Source of the DNA: JANNSX01 sp041397825
GTDB taxonomy: Bacteria > Pseudomonadota > Alphaproteobacteria > Rhizobiales > Hyphomicrobiaceae
Assembly: GCA_041397825.1 (NCBI GenBank)
Contig: JAWKVX010000002.1
Coordinates: forward strand, 62,001 to 126,000
DNA length: 64,000 bases
Direction: 5' to 3'
Positions 34,623-43,243 of the stretch are shown here, piece by piece. How positions within the stretch are numbered: the stretch's first letter is position 1; every line of letters starts with the position of its first letter. The translations under genes were made by a program, and so were the position numbers. Under the pieces are notes generated by a model. That model saw only the letters and a list, made by a program, of their open reading frames with translations, was not told where the DNA came from and did not search any database.

Positions 34623-36100
34623 TGCTCGTCACTGTCATGCCATGTCCGACCATCGCGCTCGATCAGCGCCACCGCCGTCGACGGTCCCCAAGTGCCGGCG
34701 GTGTACGCCTTCGGCGTGTCGCCACCCGTCTGCCAGACCTCCAGTATGGGATCGATCCAGGCCCAGGCGGCCTCGACCTCGTCGCGGCGCATGAAGAGCG
34801 TCTGGTTGCCGCGGACGACATCCATGAGCAGACGCTCGTAGGCATCGACGGGGCGGACGCCGAAGCTTTCTGCGAAGCTCATGTCGAGCGGCACGTGCCG
34901 GAGCCGCATGCCGCCCGGGCCGGGGTCCTTGATCATCAGCCAGAGCTTGACCCCTTCGTCGGGCTGCAGTCGCATCACCAGCCGGTTGGCTGTCAGTGGT
35001 CCGGCCGCCGCCTCGAAGATCGAGTGCGGCACCTGCCGGAACGTGACGACGATCTCGGAGACGCGCGAAGCAAGGCGCTTGCCGGTTCGCAAATAGAATG
35101 GAGCGCCCTTCCATCGCCAGTTCTCGATCTCGGCCTTCAAGGCAACGAAGGTCTCGGTCTGGCTCTGCGGCTTGCCAAGTTCCTCGGCGAAACTCTTGAC
35201 GGGGCCGTTGGATGAGGCGCCGGCCCGGTATTGACCGCGCACTGTTCGCTGAGCGACCTCGCCTGCGCCGATCGGCTTCAGTGAGCGCAGAATCTTGAGC
35301 TTCTCGTCGCGGACGGAATCCGCCGACAGCGACGTCGGCGGCTCCATCGCAGCCAGGCACAGGAGCTGAAGGATGTGGTTCTGCACCATGTCGCGTAGAG
35401 CGCCCGAGCTTTCATAATAGCCCGCGCGCCCCTCGAGGCCCAACGTCTCCGCGACCGTGATCTGCACATGATCGATATGGGCAGCGTTCCAGACCGGCTC
35501 GAACAGCGCATTGGCGAATCGGAGCGCCATCAGGTTCTGCACGGTCTCCTTGCCGAGATAGTGGTCGATCCGGAAGATCTGGCTCTCCTCGAACACGCGA
35601 CCGATAGCATCGTTGATGGCGCGGGCGCTCTCGCCGTCCCGGCCGATCGGCTTCTCGACGACGACGCGGCAACCCTCGCAAGCGAGACCGTGGCGGCCGA
35701 GGCGCTCCGTCAGCGGGGCGAAGATGTCGGGGCCCACGGCGAGATAGAAGGCGCGGATCCGGTGGCTCGGCGCGCCAACCACTTTCTTGAGCTCCGGCCA
35801 TCCGTTGTCACCCGCGGCATCGACGGCGACATAGTCGAGACGAGAGAGAAACCGCTTCAGGATGGCGGGGTCGCGCTCGTCGATCCCGACATGCTCGCTG
35901 ATCGCGGTCTCGACCAGAGTGGTGAAGTCCGCAGTCGTCAGCTCGCGCCGCGAGGTGCCGATGATGCGGGCGTCGTCGGGCAGCTGACCGACGAAATCGC
36001 GATGATAGAGGGCAGGGAAGAGTTTTCGCGCGGCGAGATCTCCCGTCGCGCCGAAGACGATCATGTCGAATGGCTCGACGGGGATGATGCGGGCGGACAT
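34619..36100 (-). CDS. zwf: Glucose-6-phosphate 1-dehydrogenase
   Basis: 493-residue enzyme oxidising glucose-6-phosphate to the lactone with NAD(P). VFGATGDLAARKLFPAL is the coenzyme-binding fingerprint, RIDHYLGKETVQNL the substrate/catalytic His site, and the C-terminal half holds the beta+alpha substrate domain with RTGKRLASRVSEIVV. It is the first gene of the five-gene operon ending with pgi. The 199-bp region upstream (36101-36299) must hold the promoter, but I saw no convincing operator there. Its product feeds the Entner-Doudoroff route, the usual hexose pathway in this bacterial group. Confidence 0.96.
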   Translation of the reverse strand: MSARIIPVEPFDMIVFGATGDLAARKLFPALYHRDFVGQLPDDARIIGTSRRELTTADFTTLVETAISEHVGIDERDPAILKRFLSRLDYVAVDAAGDNGWPELKKVVGAPSHRIRAFYLAVGPDIFAPLTERLGRHGLACEGCRVVVEKPIGRDGESARAINDAIGRVFEESQIFRIDHYLGKETVQNLMALRFANALFEPVWNAAHIDHVQITVAETLGLEGRAGYYESSGALRDMVQNHILQLLCLAAMEPPTSLSADSVRDEKLKILRSLKPIGAGEVAQRTVRGQYRAGASSNGPVKSFAEELGKPQSQTETFVALKAEIENWRWKGAPFYLRTGKRLASRVSEIVVTFRQVPHSIFEAAAGPLTANRLVMRLQPDEGVKLWLMIKDPGPGGMRLRHVPLDMSFAESFGVRPVDAYERLLMDVVRGNQTLFMRRDEVEAAWAWIDPILEVWQTGGDTPKAYTAGTWGPSTAVALIERDGRTWHDSDEQ

Positions 36101-36299
36101 GAGAATCTCTTTACTTATTCAATTTGGTTTCATCGGTGCATCTGCCGGTCTTAGGCGGAACGGAGGGACGAGAAAAGCCCTTGCCTCATCCTCGTTTGAT
36201 GAACCATGACCATTGGGAGGATGGTATACTTGCGTCAGGTCCGCGCCGACAGACTTCAAGCGTGGTGCGGTTCAGGCCTTCAGGCCCGACTAACGGCCT

Positions 36300-36656
36300 C
36301 TAGGCCGCCTTCCCCAGGATCTGTGCCTTTGTCTTCTTCACGACCAGATAGCGCCCCCCTTGCGCATCCGTCTTGAGCTCGACCAGATCGACCGTCACCG
36401 GCACGATTCTCTGGAAGAATCCGAAGATGCCACCCATGCCGACCTTGACGACGATCGGCAGGCCCTGGCCGTCATGGACGATCGCATTGACCGTACCGAT
36501 CTTGTTGCCGGCCTGGTCGATGACGGGGACGCCGATGAGGCTTGCCGCATCTCTCGGACCGTAGGTGTCGAGGGCGGTTTGGGCGAGGGCCGACGGCATG
36601 GCGAGCACGATCCCGGCGAAGACGAGCGCGGCGCGGCGCGAGCAGGCATTGGTCAT
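36300..36656 (-). CDS. Exported PRC-barrel domain protein
   Basis: 118 residues. A signal peptide (AALVFAGIVLAMPSALA) precedes a PRC-barrel-like domain starting at ASLIGVPVIDQAGNKIGTV and ending near YLVVKKTKAQI. PRC-barrel proteins with signal peptides are frequent in alphaproteobacteria and of mostly unknown role at the envelope. AGGGGG lies about eight bases before the ATG. It is alone between zwf and the coiled-coil gene on the same strand. Confidence 0.75.
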   Translation of the reverse strand: MTNACSRRAALVFAGIVLAMPSALAQTALDTYGPRDAASLIGVPVIDQAGNKIGTVNAIVHDGQGLPIVVKVGMGGIFGFFQRIVPVTVDLVELKTDAQGGRYLVVKKTKAQILGKAA

Positions 36657-36823
36657 TCTGGCGGCCCCCTGGCACGCTGACGATCGGGTAGCTTCCCCAG
36701 GCTACCGTCCTCGAGCTGAATGGATCATGACGATGAATGGAGGCCGGTGCAACGGGCAATTGCCGGATGCAAACCACCGGAGAGCTCGGACAAGACGGCT
36801 TGCAGCAAGTCAGCGGGAAGAGG

Positions 36824-38089
36824 TCACGACCCCGGCACATCGAGCTTCCGGGTCAGATTCTCGAACTCGCGACGGAGCTCCTGGTTCTCGAAAATCTGCT
36901 CAAAACCCGGCGCCTCGAGCTTCTGGATCGCCTCGAAGGAGGCGGCGGCGTCCTTGATCAGTGCCCGGAGCTGGAAGGAGGCCTCGACCGTTTCGTAAGT
37001 GTTGTCGGCGATCCGGAGATCCTTGACGGCCTTGAGGCGTGCGGAGACCAGCTGCTCGCGCTGTTGCAACAGATAGCCGCGATAGTAGTTGGCGACCTCC
37101 TCGGCGAAATCCTGGCTCTTCAGATTGGCTTCGAGCGCCCGCTTCTGATCCGGCCGGTTCTTCTCCTTCAGCAGCCGCTCGGTCTCCTTCCGAGTCGTCT
37201 TGACGTCGCCGAGGATCGCCTCGAGCCGCGGCAGGTAGGTGTTGTCGATCTTCTTGATCATGGCGTCCTGGCCATGCACGAGCATGGCGAAGAGCGCGGA
37301 GTGCATGGCGAAGAATTTTCGCGCCGTGCCGAGATTGTCGCCGGTCGCCTGCACCGCCTTGGCAAGCTGTTCGTCGATCAGGCGCGCGGCATTGAAAGCC
37401 GCGACGAGCCGGACGAGGTCGCCCGACAACACGCTGTCGAGCAGGAGGTCGAGCTGACCCGGCTCCATCTTGACGCCAGACTTGGCCAGCGCCAGGGCGA
37501 TCTCGCCCTTCGATGTCTCGATTTCGGCCCGGTTGCCGGCAATTCGTTCTTCCAGGTCGGCGATCTCCTTGCCGAGGCTTTCGACCGTATCGTTGAGAAT
37601 GCCCGGCATCAGCGCATCGTCCGGAGCCGTGAGCTGTCGCGCCTTCAGCTCGGCAATCTGGTCCTCGAGATCGCGAATGTTGCGACGCCGGCCTTCGAGC
37701 TCCTTCTGCAGGTCAACGATCGGCACGTCGGTGACGATGGCAAGGGCGCTGTCGAGCAGCTTACGGATCTTGTCCTCGCGGTCCTCCTTCGTCTCGGTGA
37801 AGACGGGAGGCACCAGGAACTCGTCCTTGCTCGGCAACTTGCGCTGATCGGCGCGCTGCTCGGCCGTGTCCTCAAGGATGTCGTCGATGGCGGCGAGCAA
37901 GGCTTTGGCACGCTCGTAGGCCTCGTCGCCAGCGCGCGGGTCGACGGTCTCTTCCGCCGGCTCGACGACCGCAACGCCCTGGTTCTTGGCGGGAGCATCG
38001 GCGTCCTGGGCGGAGGCAAATCCCGGCAGGCCCAAAGTAACGGTCAGGACCACAACCGTCCCACGCGTGCGAATAGAATTGAGGCGCAT
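36824..38089 (-). CDS. Exported coiled-coil protein of unknown function
   Basis: 421 residues. A signal peptide (VVVLTVTLGLPGFASA) is followed by a mostly helical, charged protein. Strong coiled-coil character is seen near 120-190 (LEGRRRNIRDLEDQIAELKA; IADLEERIAGNRAEIE) and again near 280-340 and 385-415 (NQELRREFENLTRKL). No cysteines are needed for its fold and no enzymatic motif is visible. It has no close functional neighbour: an exported PRC-barrel gene lies downstream. Orientation was decided by the signal peptide and protein-like composition; the opposite strand is also open for 463 codons but reads as a shadow. Confidence 0.72.
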   Translation of the reverse strand: MRLNSIRTRGTVVVLTVTLGLPGFASAQDADAPAKNQGVAVVEPAEETVDPRAGDEAYERAKALLAAIDDILEDTAEQRADQRKLPSKDEFLVPPVFTETKEDREDKIRKLLDSALAIVTDVPIVDLQKELEGRRRNIRDLEDQIAELKARQLTAPDDALMPGILNDTVESLGKEIADLEERIAGNRAEIETSKGEIALALAKSGVKMEPGQLDLLLDSVLSGDLVRLVAAFNAARLIDEQLAKAVQATGDNLGTARKFFAMHSALFAMLVHGQDAMIKKIDNTYLPRLEAILGDVKTTRKETERLLKEKNRPDQKRALEANLKSQDFAEEVANYYRGYLLQQREQLVSARLKAVKDLRIADNTYETVEASFQLRALIKDAAASFEAIQKLEAPGFEQIFENQELRREFENLTRKLDVPGS

Positions 38090-38174
38090 AGCCCATATCT
38101 CCCGCGGCTGAACGCAGAGGTGGGATGAGAATAGGGCAAATCCAAGGACCGGGGTCGAGAAAAAGCCTGCCGGG

Positions 38175-39032
38175 CTAAGCCTTTCGCATCAGCTTCGTCA
38201 ATGCAGCGATGTGCTCGGGACCATACCCCGCGGTTTGTGCAGCAGTAGTGATGCCATAGATGAATTCGGGTACCTGGCGGCCGATTCCAAGGCGCATCGC
38301 TTGCTTTCTGAGTTTCTGCACTGCCGTGTTGTGCCAGGTGTCGACGGTGGCGCCCGGGTTGGCGAACTTGCCGACCTTGATCGTGCTCAAGACATAGGCG
38401 GCATCGCTCGTATCGGGCAGCACGGACAAGACGTGAGCCATGTCGATCCCCTCGGCCTCGCAGATGGCGGCCGAGTGCGCGGCTCCGACGGCCGCGCAGA
38501 GGAAGTTGGTGAGGATTGCGAGATCGACGGCTTCCGCACCCCCCGCGTCGGCTCCGACGAATACCGGCTTGCCGGCAAGACATTGGATGAGCGGCAGGTG
38601 AGCCTTCCAAGCGCCCTCGTCACCGGAAAGAAAGATCGTCGTCGAGGCCCGACCGATCTGCTTCGGAAATGCCAGCAGGGCGCCGTCGAGATAGGCGGCA
38701 CCGAGGCTGGCCGCCCACCGATGCGCTTCCCGGGCCTCCTCCGGCTCGCCGGTGCTGAATTGGATCAGCGTCTTGCCCTCGAGCGAGGTCGCCAGATCCG
38801 GAGCTGCGAACAACGCATAGGTCGCCGGGTAGTCCGCGATGCACACGACGACGACGTCGCTGGCCTGGATGGCCCCGCCGACGCTCTCCGCGCGATAGGC
38901 ACCGGCCTCGACGAGAGGCAAAGCCTTCTCCAACGTCCGGTTCCAGACCGTCGTGCGATGCCCTCCGGCAAGGAAGGCCCGTGCTAGAGCCGAGCCCATC
39001 GCCCCACATCCGATCACCGAAACGCTGGTCAT
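38175..39032 (-). CDS. NAD(P)-dependent oxidoreductase, imine reductase/3-hydroxyacid dehydrogenase-like
   Basis: 285-residue protein with the 6-phosphogluconate dehydrogenase-type Rossmann domain (VSVIGCGAMGSALARAFLAG; VVWN-type turn after NRTLEK). After about residue 165 the helical dimer domain follows. The substrate loop LDGALLAFPKQIG and GGAEAVDLA instead of the DAPVSGG and lysine of hydroxyacid dehydrogenases match the imine-reductase-like branch, where the catalytic lysine is replaced. True substrate unknown; it may reduce a cyclic imine or be a hydroxyacid enzyme. It is divergent from the flavodoxin-fold quinone reductase gene. Confidence 0.82.
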   Translation of the reverse strand: MTSVSVIGCGAMGSALARAFLAGGHRTTVWNRTLEKALPLVEAGAYRAESVGGAIQASDVVVVCIADYPATYALFAAPDLATSLEGKTLIQFSTGEPEEAREAHRWAASLGAAYLDGALLAFPKQIGRASTTIFLSGDEGAWKAHLPLIQCLAGKPVFVGADAGGAEAVDLAILTNFLCAAVGAAHSAAICEAEGIDMAHVLSVLPDTSDAAYVLSTIKVGKFANPGATVDTWHNTAVQKLRKQAMRLGIGRQVPEFIYGITTAAQTAGYGPEHIAALTKLMRKA

Positions 39033-39155
39033 GACGCTTTCCGTTGAGATTGATGGCTCGTCGGAGCGTCGGATAGGACTGTGCGATCGTCAACGGCCGG
39101 ACTTTGCATGGCTGAGCCTTACCTCTAGGATGCCCCGCCTCATGCGGAGTTCCCG

Positions 39156-39941
39156 ATGCCCAAAGCCCATATCGTGCTCGCCCATCCCGAACCCCAATCC
39201 TACAGCGGCCATCTGGCACGGACGGCGCAGGGAGCCTTGCAGGCTGCCGGATACGAGGTGACGCTGACCGATCTCTACACCATCGGTTTCGATCCGTCTG
39301 AAGGACCGCTCCATTTCAGCCAGCGCAAGCATCGCGAGCGTTTCGAGGCGGCGACCGAGCAGCGGCACGCCTTCGAGCGTGGCACGCTGGCGCCGCAGGT
39401 TCGCGACGAGTTGGACCGGATTGAGAACTCAGATCTTCTCGTCCTGCAATTCCCGCTCTGGTGGTTCGGACCGCCCGCAATCCTAAAGGGCTGGATCGAT
39501 CGCATCTTCGTCTGGGGCGGCGTCTACACGAGCAACATGCGCTTCGACACCGGAAAATTCCGGGGCAAGCGGGCGATCGTTTCCGCTGTCGGGGGCGGCG
39601 AGGCCGAGGGCTTCGAGCTCGGCGGCCGCAATGGTCACCTCATGCAGTATCTCTGGCCTGTGCACTACAGCCTCCATTATGTCGGCTATTCCGTGCTTGA
39701 GCCGCTGGCCATCTATGGAGTTGGCGGCTGGAGCCCGGAGGACGTCGCCGCCGACGAGACGGCGCGCCTCGGTCGGCACGCGGAGACGGTCGCCGTGGCG
39801 ATGCAGGAGAATGCGTCCCGTCCGACCTTGCCCTTCAACACGCAGCAGGATTGGACCGCCGAAGGCGCGCTCAAGCCCGGGCGCGAGGATCCTGGACCTT
39901 TCGTCTATCGGCCGGGCACCAAGTCGGGAAAGACGGCATGA
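39156..39941 (+). CDS. NAD(P)H dehydrogenase (quinone), flavodoxin-like fold
   Basis: 261-residue flavoprotein of the NQO/MdaB-like family. AHIVLAHPEPQSYSGHL is the phosphate-binding start, LLVLQFPLWWFGPPAILKGW the isoalloxazine loop, and VSAVGGGEAEGFELGG the second flavin loop. It probably reduces quinones or related electrophiles with two electrons from NAD(P)H. Its stop overlaps the ATG of the amine-oxidase-like gene (ATGA), so the two flavoproteins are made together. A second, shorter relative is encoded between rpsP and rimM in this window. Confidence 0.88.
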   Translation: MPKAHIVLAHPEPQSYSGHLARTAQGALQAAGYEVTLTDLYTIGFDPSEGPLHFSQRKHRERFEAATEQRHAFERGTLAPQVRDELDRIENSDLLVLQFPLWWFGPPAILKGWIDRIFVWGGVYTSNMRFDTGKFRGKRAIVSAVGGGEAEGFELGGRNGHLMQYLWPVHYSLHYVGYSVLEPLAIYGVGGWSPEDVAADETARLGRHAETVAVAMQENASRPTLPFNTQQDWTAEGALKPGREDPGPFVYRPGTKSGKTA

Positions 39942-41194
39942 CAGGCGAAGTCGATGTCGTCGTCGTCGGCGCCGGGGCGGCCGGTCTGGCCGCCGGCCGG
40001 CGGCTGCAGCAGGCTGGTGTGTCATTTCGCGTCCTCGAGGCCCGGGCGCGGAGCGGCGGTCGCGCCTGGACCGATACCGAGACCTTCCCGGGCATCCCCT
40101 TCGATCGTGGCTGCCATTGGCTGCACTCGGCCTCGATCAATCCGCTGCGGGCCGAGGCAGACCGGCTTGGCCTCGCCTATCATCGCCAGTTCGACTGGGG
40201 CGAGCGGCAGGTCTTCCATGGTGCCGGCTGGATGGCCGAGGATGAGCTCGTCCGCTATCGCAAAGCCTTCGATGACGCGTTCGAGGCGCTCGATCGATTG
40301 GGTCAGTCGGGTCGCGACGTTGCCGCCGCCGAGGCGATCAGCGCCAAGCAGCCTTATCTCGCGGAATTCCGCCATCTCTACAGCTTGATCACCAGCGCCG
40401 AGCTCGAGGAGGTCTCGGAGCTCGATGCCTCCCGTTACGATGAGACCGATGAGAATTATCCGGTCGAGGGCGGCTATGGTGCGCTCATCCAGAGGGTTGC
40501 GGCCGGCGTTCCGGTCGAGTTGTCGACCCCGGTCACCGCCATCGACGGCTCCGGCAGGCTCTTGGCGGTCAGGACGGAGCGGGGCGACCTCCGCGCCAAG
40601 GCCGTGATCGTGACGGCATCGACCAATGTGCTGGCCCAAGGCGTCATCCGTTTTGGCTCGTCGCTGCCGGCGGATGTTGTGGCTGCCCTAGAAGCGGTTC
40701 CCATTGGTTGTGCCGAGAAGGTTGCTCTGCGCCTCGACCGGCCGATCGACGGCGTGCCGGCGAACTCTTTCGCAACGATCACGCTGGGCAGCGACACTCC
40801 GCTCAATCTCTATGTTTCGCCCTTTGGGCTGCCGATCATCCTCGCCTCGCTCGGCGGCGACTTCGGTCGCCAACTCGAGGCCGAGGGCGAGGCCGCCATG
40901 ATCGCCTATGCGAAGGAGCGCGTTATCACTGCTTACGGTTCCGACATGGCGAAACGCATCAGCGGTGCCACGGCGACGCACTGGGTCTCCGATCCCTTCA
41001 TCCGTGGCGGCTACAGCTATGCTCGGCCAGGCCTGGCCGATCGGCGACGCCGGCTCGCCGAGCCCTTCTCGGACCGGCTGTTCCTGGCCGGCGAGGCGAC
41101 TTCGACCGATACGTTCTCGACGGCGCATGGGGCGCATCTGACGGGACTCCGTGCCGCCGAGCGGGCACTTCGATCGATCGGCGTTGTGGCCTAG
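39938..41194 (+). CDS. FAD-dependent amine oxidase-family protein
   Basis: 418-residue flavoprotein. DVVVVGAGAAGLAAGRRL is the FAD-binding fingerprint and FRVLEARARSGGRAWTD the following GG-doublet motif typical of monoamine/polyamine oxidases and phytoene-desaturase relatives. The C terminus, RLFLAGEATSTDTFSTAHGA, is the conserved FAD-closing segment. The start is fixed by the ATGA overlap with the quinone reductase gene. The acceptor is likely oxygen or a quinone; substrate could be a polyamine or other amine. No signal peptide. Confidence 0.86.
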   Translation: MTGEVDVVVVGAGAAGLAAGRRLQQAGVSFRVLEARARSGGRAWTDTETFPGIPFDRGCHWLHSASINPLRAEADRLGLAYHRQFDWGERQVFHGAGWMAEDELVRYRKAFDDAFEALDRLGQSGRDVAAAEAISAKQPYLAEFRHLYSLITSAELEEVSELDASRYDETDENYPVEGGYGALIQRVAAGVPVELSTPVTAIDGSGRLLAVRTERGDLRAKAVIVTASTNVLAQGVIRFGSSLPADVVAALEAVPIGCAEKVALRLDRPIDGVPANSFATITLGSDTPLNLYVSPFGLPIILASLGGDFGRQLEAEGEAAMIAYAKERVITAYGSDMAKRISGATATHWVSDPFIRGGYSYARPGLADRRRRLAEPFSDRLFLAGEATSTDTFSTAHGAHLTGLRAAERALRSIGVVA

Positions 41195-41256
41195 ACTCCT
41201 TTCCCCTGGGTCTGTTTCGTGCGACGCTCGCCGAAAACGAGCGCAGGGAGGCGTCG

Positions 41257-42891
41257 ATGTTGAACGGCCTAATGATGGAGCAGCCGCTCCTCATCTCCGA
41301 CATCATCCGGTTTGCGGCCGAGATTCATCCTGAGAGCGAGGTCATCTCTGCAAGTGTCGAGGGCGGCGTCCATCGCTACAGCTACGCGGAGTCTCTGGCT
41401 CGGATATCGCAACTCGCACACGCCCTCCGGGCCGAGGGCATCGGACCCGGCGACCGCGTGGCGACGCTCGCCTGGAACGGCTACCGGCATTTCGAACTCT
41501 ACTATGCCATCTCTGGCATCGGTGCCGTCTGCCATACGCTCAACCCGCGGCTCTTCCCCGAACAGCTCATCTACATCACGCATCACGCCAAGGACAAAAT
41601 CCTCTTCAGCGACCTGACCTTCCTGCCGCTCATCGACAAGCTCCGCGACAAGCTTCCGCAGGGTATGCGGTATGTAGCCATGACGGATCGTGCGCATATG
41701 CCGGGACAACCGGGCGATCTCCTCTGCTACGAGGACATGATCGCAGGCGAGCCCACGACCTACGACTGGCCCCCGTTCGACGAGCGCACCGCCGCCGGCC
41801 TCTGCTACACATCCGGCACGACCGGCGAGCCGAAAGGCGCGCTCTACACGCACCGCTCAAGCCTGTTGCACTCCTTCTATGTCATCCTCGGTAACCGGAC
41901 GGCATTCGAACCAGGCAAGAAGGTGCTGCCGGTGGTGCCGCTGTTTCACGTCAATGCCTGGGGACTGCCTTATGCGGCGCCGCTCTCGGGCACCTCGCTC
42001 GTCTTTCCGGGCGCCAAACTCGATGGTGCCAGCCTGTTCGATCTGATGGAGGCCGAGAAGGTCTACTCCTCCTGGGGCGTGCCGACGGTCTGGCAGGGTC
42101 TGCTGGCCGAGATGGCCAAACGCGGGCGCGCGCCTGCCGGCCTGACGGAGGTCATCATTGGCGGTTCGGCGGCGCCGCCGGCCATGATCGAGGCCTTCGA
42201 GCGCGATTTCGGTGTCGATGTCACGCAGGGTTGGGGCATGACCGAGATGAGTCCGGTCGGCACCTGCTCGCGATTGATGCCGAAGCAGATGACGCTGGCC
42301 CCGGAGCAGCGATGGAAGTTCAAGCAGAAGCAGGGGCGCCGATTGTTCGGCGTCGAGCTCAAGATTGTCGATGGCAACGGTCGGCGCTTGCCACACGACG
42401 GCAAGGCCTTCGGCGATCTTTATGTCCGCGGCAACACCATCATCTCCGGCTATTTCGAGAACGACAAGGCCACCCGCGAGGCGATGGATGCCGAAGGCTG
42501 GTTCAAGACGGGTGATATCGCCACCATCGACGGCGACGGCTACATGACCATCGTCGACCGCAGCAAGGATCTCATCAAGTCGGGCGGCGAGTGGATCTCC
42601 TCGATCGACATCGAGAACTCGGCCATGGCCTGTCCCGGTGTTGCCACTTGTGCCGTCATCGGCATCGCGCATCCCAAATGGGACGAGCGCCCGCTGCTCA
42701 TCGTCGTATCGAAGGAAGGGGCCGGGGCAACCAAGGAGTCCATTCTCGACTTCCTTCGCCCGAAAGTCGCCAAATGGCAGATGCCGGACGATGTCGTCTT
42801 CGTCGACACGCTCCCATTGACGGCCACAGGCAAGGTCTCGAAGAAAGACCTCCGCGCCCAGTTCGAAGACTTCCGCTGGCCGGAGGCATAG
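41257..42891 (+). CDS. Fatty-acyl-CoA synthetase (AMP-dependent ligase)
   Basis: 544-residue adenylate-forming enzyme that activates a medium- or long-chain carboxylic acid to its CoA ester. CYTSGTTGEPKGALYTHRS is the P-loop-like A3 motif, GWGMTEMSPVG the A5 motif, and GWFKTGDIATIDGDGY with DRSKDLIKSGGEWIS the A7/A8 hinge. The acetylatable Lys is in LTATGKVSKKDL near the end. GGGAGG lies five bases before ATG 41257. It follows the amine-oxidase-like gene by 62 bp and may share its transcript. Confidence 0.92.
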   Translation: MLNGLMMEQPLLISDIIRFAAEIHPESEVISASVEGGVHRYSYAESLARISQLAHALRAEGIGPGDRVATLAWNGYRHFELYYAISGIGAVCHTLNPRLFPEQLIYITHHAKDKILFSDLTFLPLIDKLRDKLPQGMRYVAMTDRAHMPGQPGDLLCYEDMIAGEPTTYDWPPFDERTAAGLCYTSGTTGEPKGALYTHRSSLLHSFYVILGNRTAFEPGKKVLPVVPLFHVNAWGLPYAAPLSGTSLVFPGAKLDGASLFDLMEAEKVYSSWGVPTVWQGLLAEMAKRGRAPAGLTEVIIGGSAAPPAMIEAFERDFGVDVTQGWGMTEMSPVGTCSRLMPKQMTLAPEQRWKFKQKQGRRLFGVELKIVDGNGRRLPHDGKAFGDLYVRGNTIISGYFENDKATREAMDAEGWFKTGDIATIDGDGYMTIVDRSKDLIKSGGEWISSIDIENSAMACPGVATCAVIGIAHPKWDERPLLIVVSKEGAGATKESILDFLRPKVAKWQMPDDVVFVDTLPLTATGKVSKKDLRAQFEDFRWPEA

Positions 42892-43080
42892 GGTCCGCCG
42901 ACATTGACACCGGCACTCTCGCCCCTTACACAGACGCCCAAAGCCGGAACTGGATCAAACCCTTTCCGCCGACCGGCCCAAGAGGCCGGAGGTCAGCATC
43001 CGTCAGCGCGAGGCGCCCACGGGTGCGTTAACGCTTGGGATGATGCGATGCCGCATGCAGATTTGAGGATCGAGGACGCC

Positions 43081-43236
43081 GTGAACGAAGCCTGTCCCTG
43101 GTCGGGCGAGCCAATCCGGGCCGACAGCTTGACCCTGTACAAGACGCGGGTCGTTGGCTTCTGCAACCCGGGCTGCCGTGACAAGTTCGCCAAGGCAACA
43201 GCGATGTTCGATGCGAGCATCACCGGCGGCGAGTAA
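43081..43236 (+). CDS. Small Cys-rich TRASH/YHS-like protein
   Basis: 51-residue protein with CPWSG near the N terminus and GFCNPGCRDKF in the middle: the Cys spacing of a treble-clef metal-binding TRASH/YHS-like motif. The GTG at 43081 was chosen because GAGGACG lies just upstream and the motif follows at once; an in-frame ATG at 43048 would add 11 residues. It ends eight bases before ffh. Function unknown; metal sensing or binding is a reasonable guess. Confidence 0.65.
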   Translation: MNEACPWSGEPIRADSLTLYKTRVVGFCNPGCRDKFAKATAMFDASITGGE

Positions 43237-43243
43237 GGCCTCC

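Noticed and set aside
36737..38128. 463-codon plus-strand frame opposite the exported coiled-coil protein.
   Set aside because: The minus-strand frame has a clean signal peptide and coiled-coil pattern; the plus-strand frame has the composition of an antisense shadow in GC-rich DNA.
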